From assembly GCA_019746355.1 (NCBI GenBank), contig JAIESC010000211.1, positions 1 through 5,654 of the forward strand: DNA of 5,654 nucleotides, read 5' to 3'. The translations under genes and the position numbers were made by a program. This document shows, in pieces, positions 4,666 through 5,654 of the stretch (the first letter of the stretch is position 1; every line of letters starts with the position of its first letter). The notes under the pieces are model-generated. The model saw only the letters and a list, made by a program, of their open reading frames with translations, did not search any database and was not told the origin of the DNA. The stretch comes from Xanthobacteraceae bacterium. Its GTDB lineage: Bacteria > Pseudomonadota > Alphaproteobacteria > Rhizobiales > Xanthobacteraceae.

Positions 4666-5654
4666 ATGATTGGCGCGCTCGCCCGCAAGATTTTCGGCTC
4701 TTCCAATGAGCGCCGGGTCAAGGCCTATCTGCCGCGTGTGGCGCAGATCAACGCGCTCGAACAAGAGCTCGAGAAGCTTTCCGACGAGGCGCTGCAGGCC
4801 CGCACCGCCCAGTTCAAGAAGGAACTCGCGGACGGCGACAAGACGCTCGACGATATCCTGGTACCGGCGTTCGCAACCTGCCGTGAAGCCGCCAAGCGCA
4901 CCCTCGGGCAGCGCCATTTCGACGTCCAGCTGATCGGCGGCATGATCCTGCACGACGGCCGCATCTCCGAGATGAAGACCGGCGAAGGCAAGACACTGGT
5001 CGCGACGCTCCCGGTCTATCTCAACGCGCTCGCCGGCCGCGGCGTCCACGTCGTCACCGTCAACGACTACCTCGCCAAGCGCGACGCCGAGTGGATGGGG
5101 CAGGTCTACAAGTTCCTCGGGCTCAGCGTCGGCGTGATCGTTCACGGCCTCGACGACGAACAGCGCAAGAAGGAATACGACTGCGACGTCACCTACGGCA
5201 CCAACAACGAGCTCGGCTTCGACTATCTGCGTGACAACATGAAGTACCGGCTGGAGGACATGGTCCAGCGCGGCCACATCTACGCGATCGTCGACGAAGT
5301 GGACTCGATCCTGATCGACGAGGCGCGCACGCCGCTGATCATCTCCGGCCCGCTCGACGACCGTTCCGACTTCTACAACACCATCGACACCTATATCCCG
5401 AAGCTCGAGAAGGCCGATTTCGAGGTCGACGAGAAGCAGCGCACCGTTACGCTCACGGAAGCGGGAATGGAGAAGATGGAGCAGATGCTCCGCTCCGCCA
5501 ACCTGCTCAAGGGCGATTCGCTCTACGACGTCGAGAACGTCTCGACCGTGCATCACGTCAACCAGGCGCTGCGCGCGCACAAGCTGTTCCAGCGCGACAA
5601 GGACTACATCGTGCGCAACGGCGAGGTCGTCATCATCGACGAGTTCACCGGCCG
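4666..5654 (+). CDS. secA: Preprotein translocase ATPase SecA (5' part, runs off the window)
   Basis: SecA is the ATPase motor that pushes preproteins through SecYEG. The first 329 codons are present, of about 900 or more expected, and the frame is still open at the window end. The N-terminus [21 protein letters not shown] is typical. The Walker A motif is MKTGEGKT (103-110, Lys109), preceded by [32 protein letters not shown] (131-144) and [17 protein letters not shown] (176-192) are conserved nucleotide-binding-domain blocks. The Walker B/DEAD-type motif is [20 protein letters not shown] (209-228). From about residue 229 the sequence enters the preprotein cross-linking domain ([15 protein letters not shown]...), returning towards the first nucleotide-binding domain near VVIIDEFTG at the edge. 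No frameshift or missing motif is seen. It diverges from the PPIase gene across a 438-bp gap holding a candidate promoter, a dispersed palindrome and a hairpin, so its leader may be long and structured. Confidence 0.98.
   Translation, partial: MIGALARKIFGSSNERRVKAYLPRVAQINALEQELEKLSDEALQARTAQFKKELADGDKTLDDILVPAFATCREAAKRTLGQRHFDVQLIGGMILHDGRISEMKTGEGKTLVATLPVYLNALAGRGVHVVTVNDYLAKRDAEWMGQVYKFLGLSVGVIVHGLDDEQRKKEYDCDVTYGTNNELGFDYLRDNMKYRLEDMVQRGHIYAIVDEVDSILIDEARTPLIISGPLDDRSDFYNTIDTYIPKLEKADFEVDEKQRTVTLTEAGMEKMEQMLRSANLLKGDSLYDVENVSTVHHVNQALRAHKLFQRDKDYIVRNGEVVIIDEFTG

Noticed and set aside
4558..5580. 340-codon open frame on the minus strand opposite secA
   Set aside because: It lies opposite a clear secA with intact motifs. 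Its composition (Val, Asp, Leu, Arg rich) is what GC-biased codons give on the opposite strand.

Overview
The window looks like a chromosomal segment of a GC-rich alphaproteobacterium of the Rhizobiales, most likely the Bradyrhizobium/Rhodopseudomonas group. This rests on strong G/C third-position bias in every gene, on the types of protein encoded, and on two intergenic palindromes of a kind I recall as dispersed repeats in those genomes. The genus call is an inference from memory, not from a search.

Layout: on the minus strand, read right to left, are a parvulin-type peptidyl-prolyl isomerase lipoprotein (3250-4227), argJ (814-2049), a MutT-type Nudix hydrolase (324-722) and a small Flp-pilin-like membrane peptide (94-324). 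The start codon of the last overlaps the mutT stop codon (TGATG). On the plus strand are a LigI-like amidohydrolase (2182-3093), set between two minus-strand genes, and the 5' part of secA (4666 to the window edge). Positions 1-93 hold no gene that I can support.

Functionally this is mostly housekeeping: SecA drives protein export, the PPIase probably folds exported proteins, ArgJ makes ornithine/N-acetylglutamate for arginine synthesis, and MutT cleans the nucleotide pool. The amidohydrolase is the likely accessory gene: it breaks the minus-strand series and is followed by a double-hairpin repeat.

The non-coding DNA is the most interesting part. (1) A full CtrA-type box, TTAA-N7-TTAACC, overlaps the argJ stop codon and lies just upstream of the mutT-pilin-like pair. 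(2) The 3136-3225 repeat consists of two hairpins whose stems differ in sequence but each pair perfectly. (3) The 438-bp gap before secA holds a promoter-like TTGAC/CTATGT pair, a possible 30-codon leader ORF, a 45-bp dispersed palindrome and a compact hairpin just ahead of the secA ribosome binding site. I see no CRISPR array, tRNA, rRNA, transposase or clearly novel multi-gene system.
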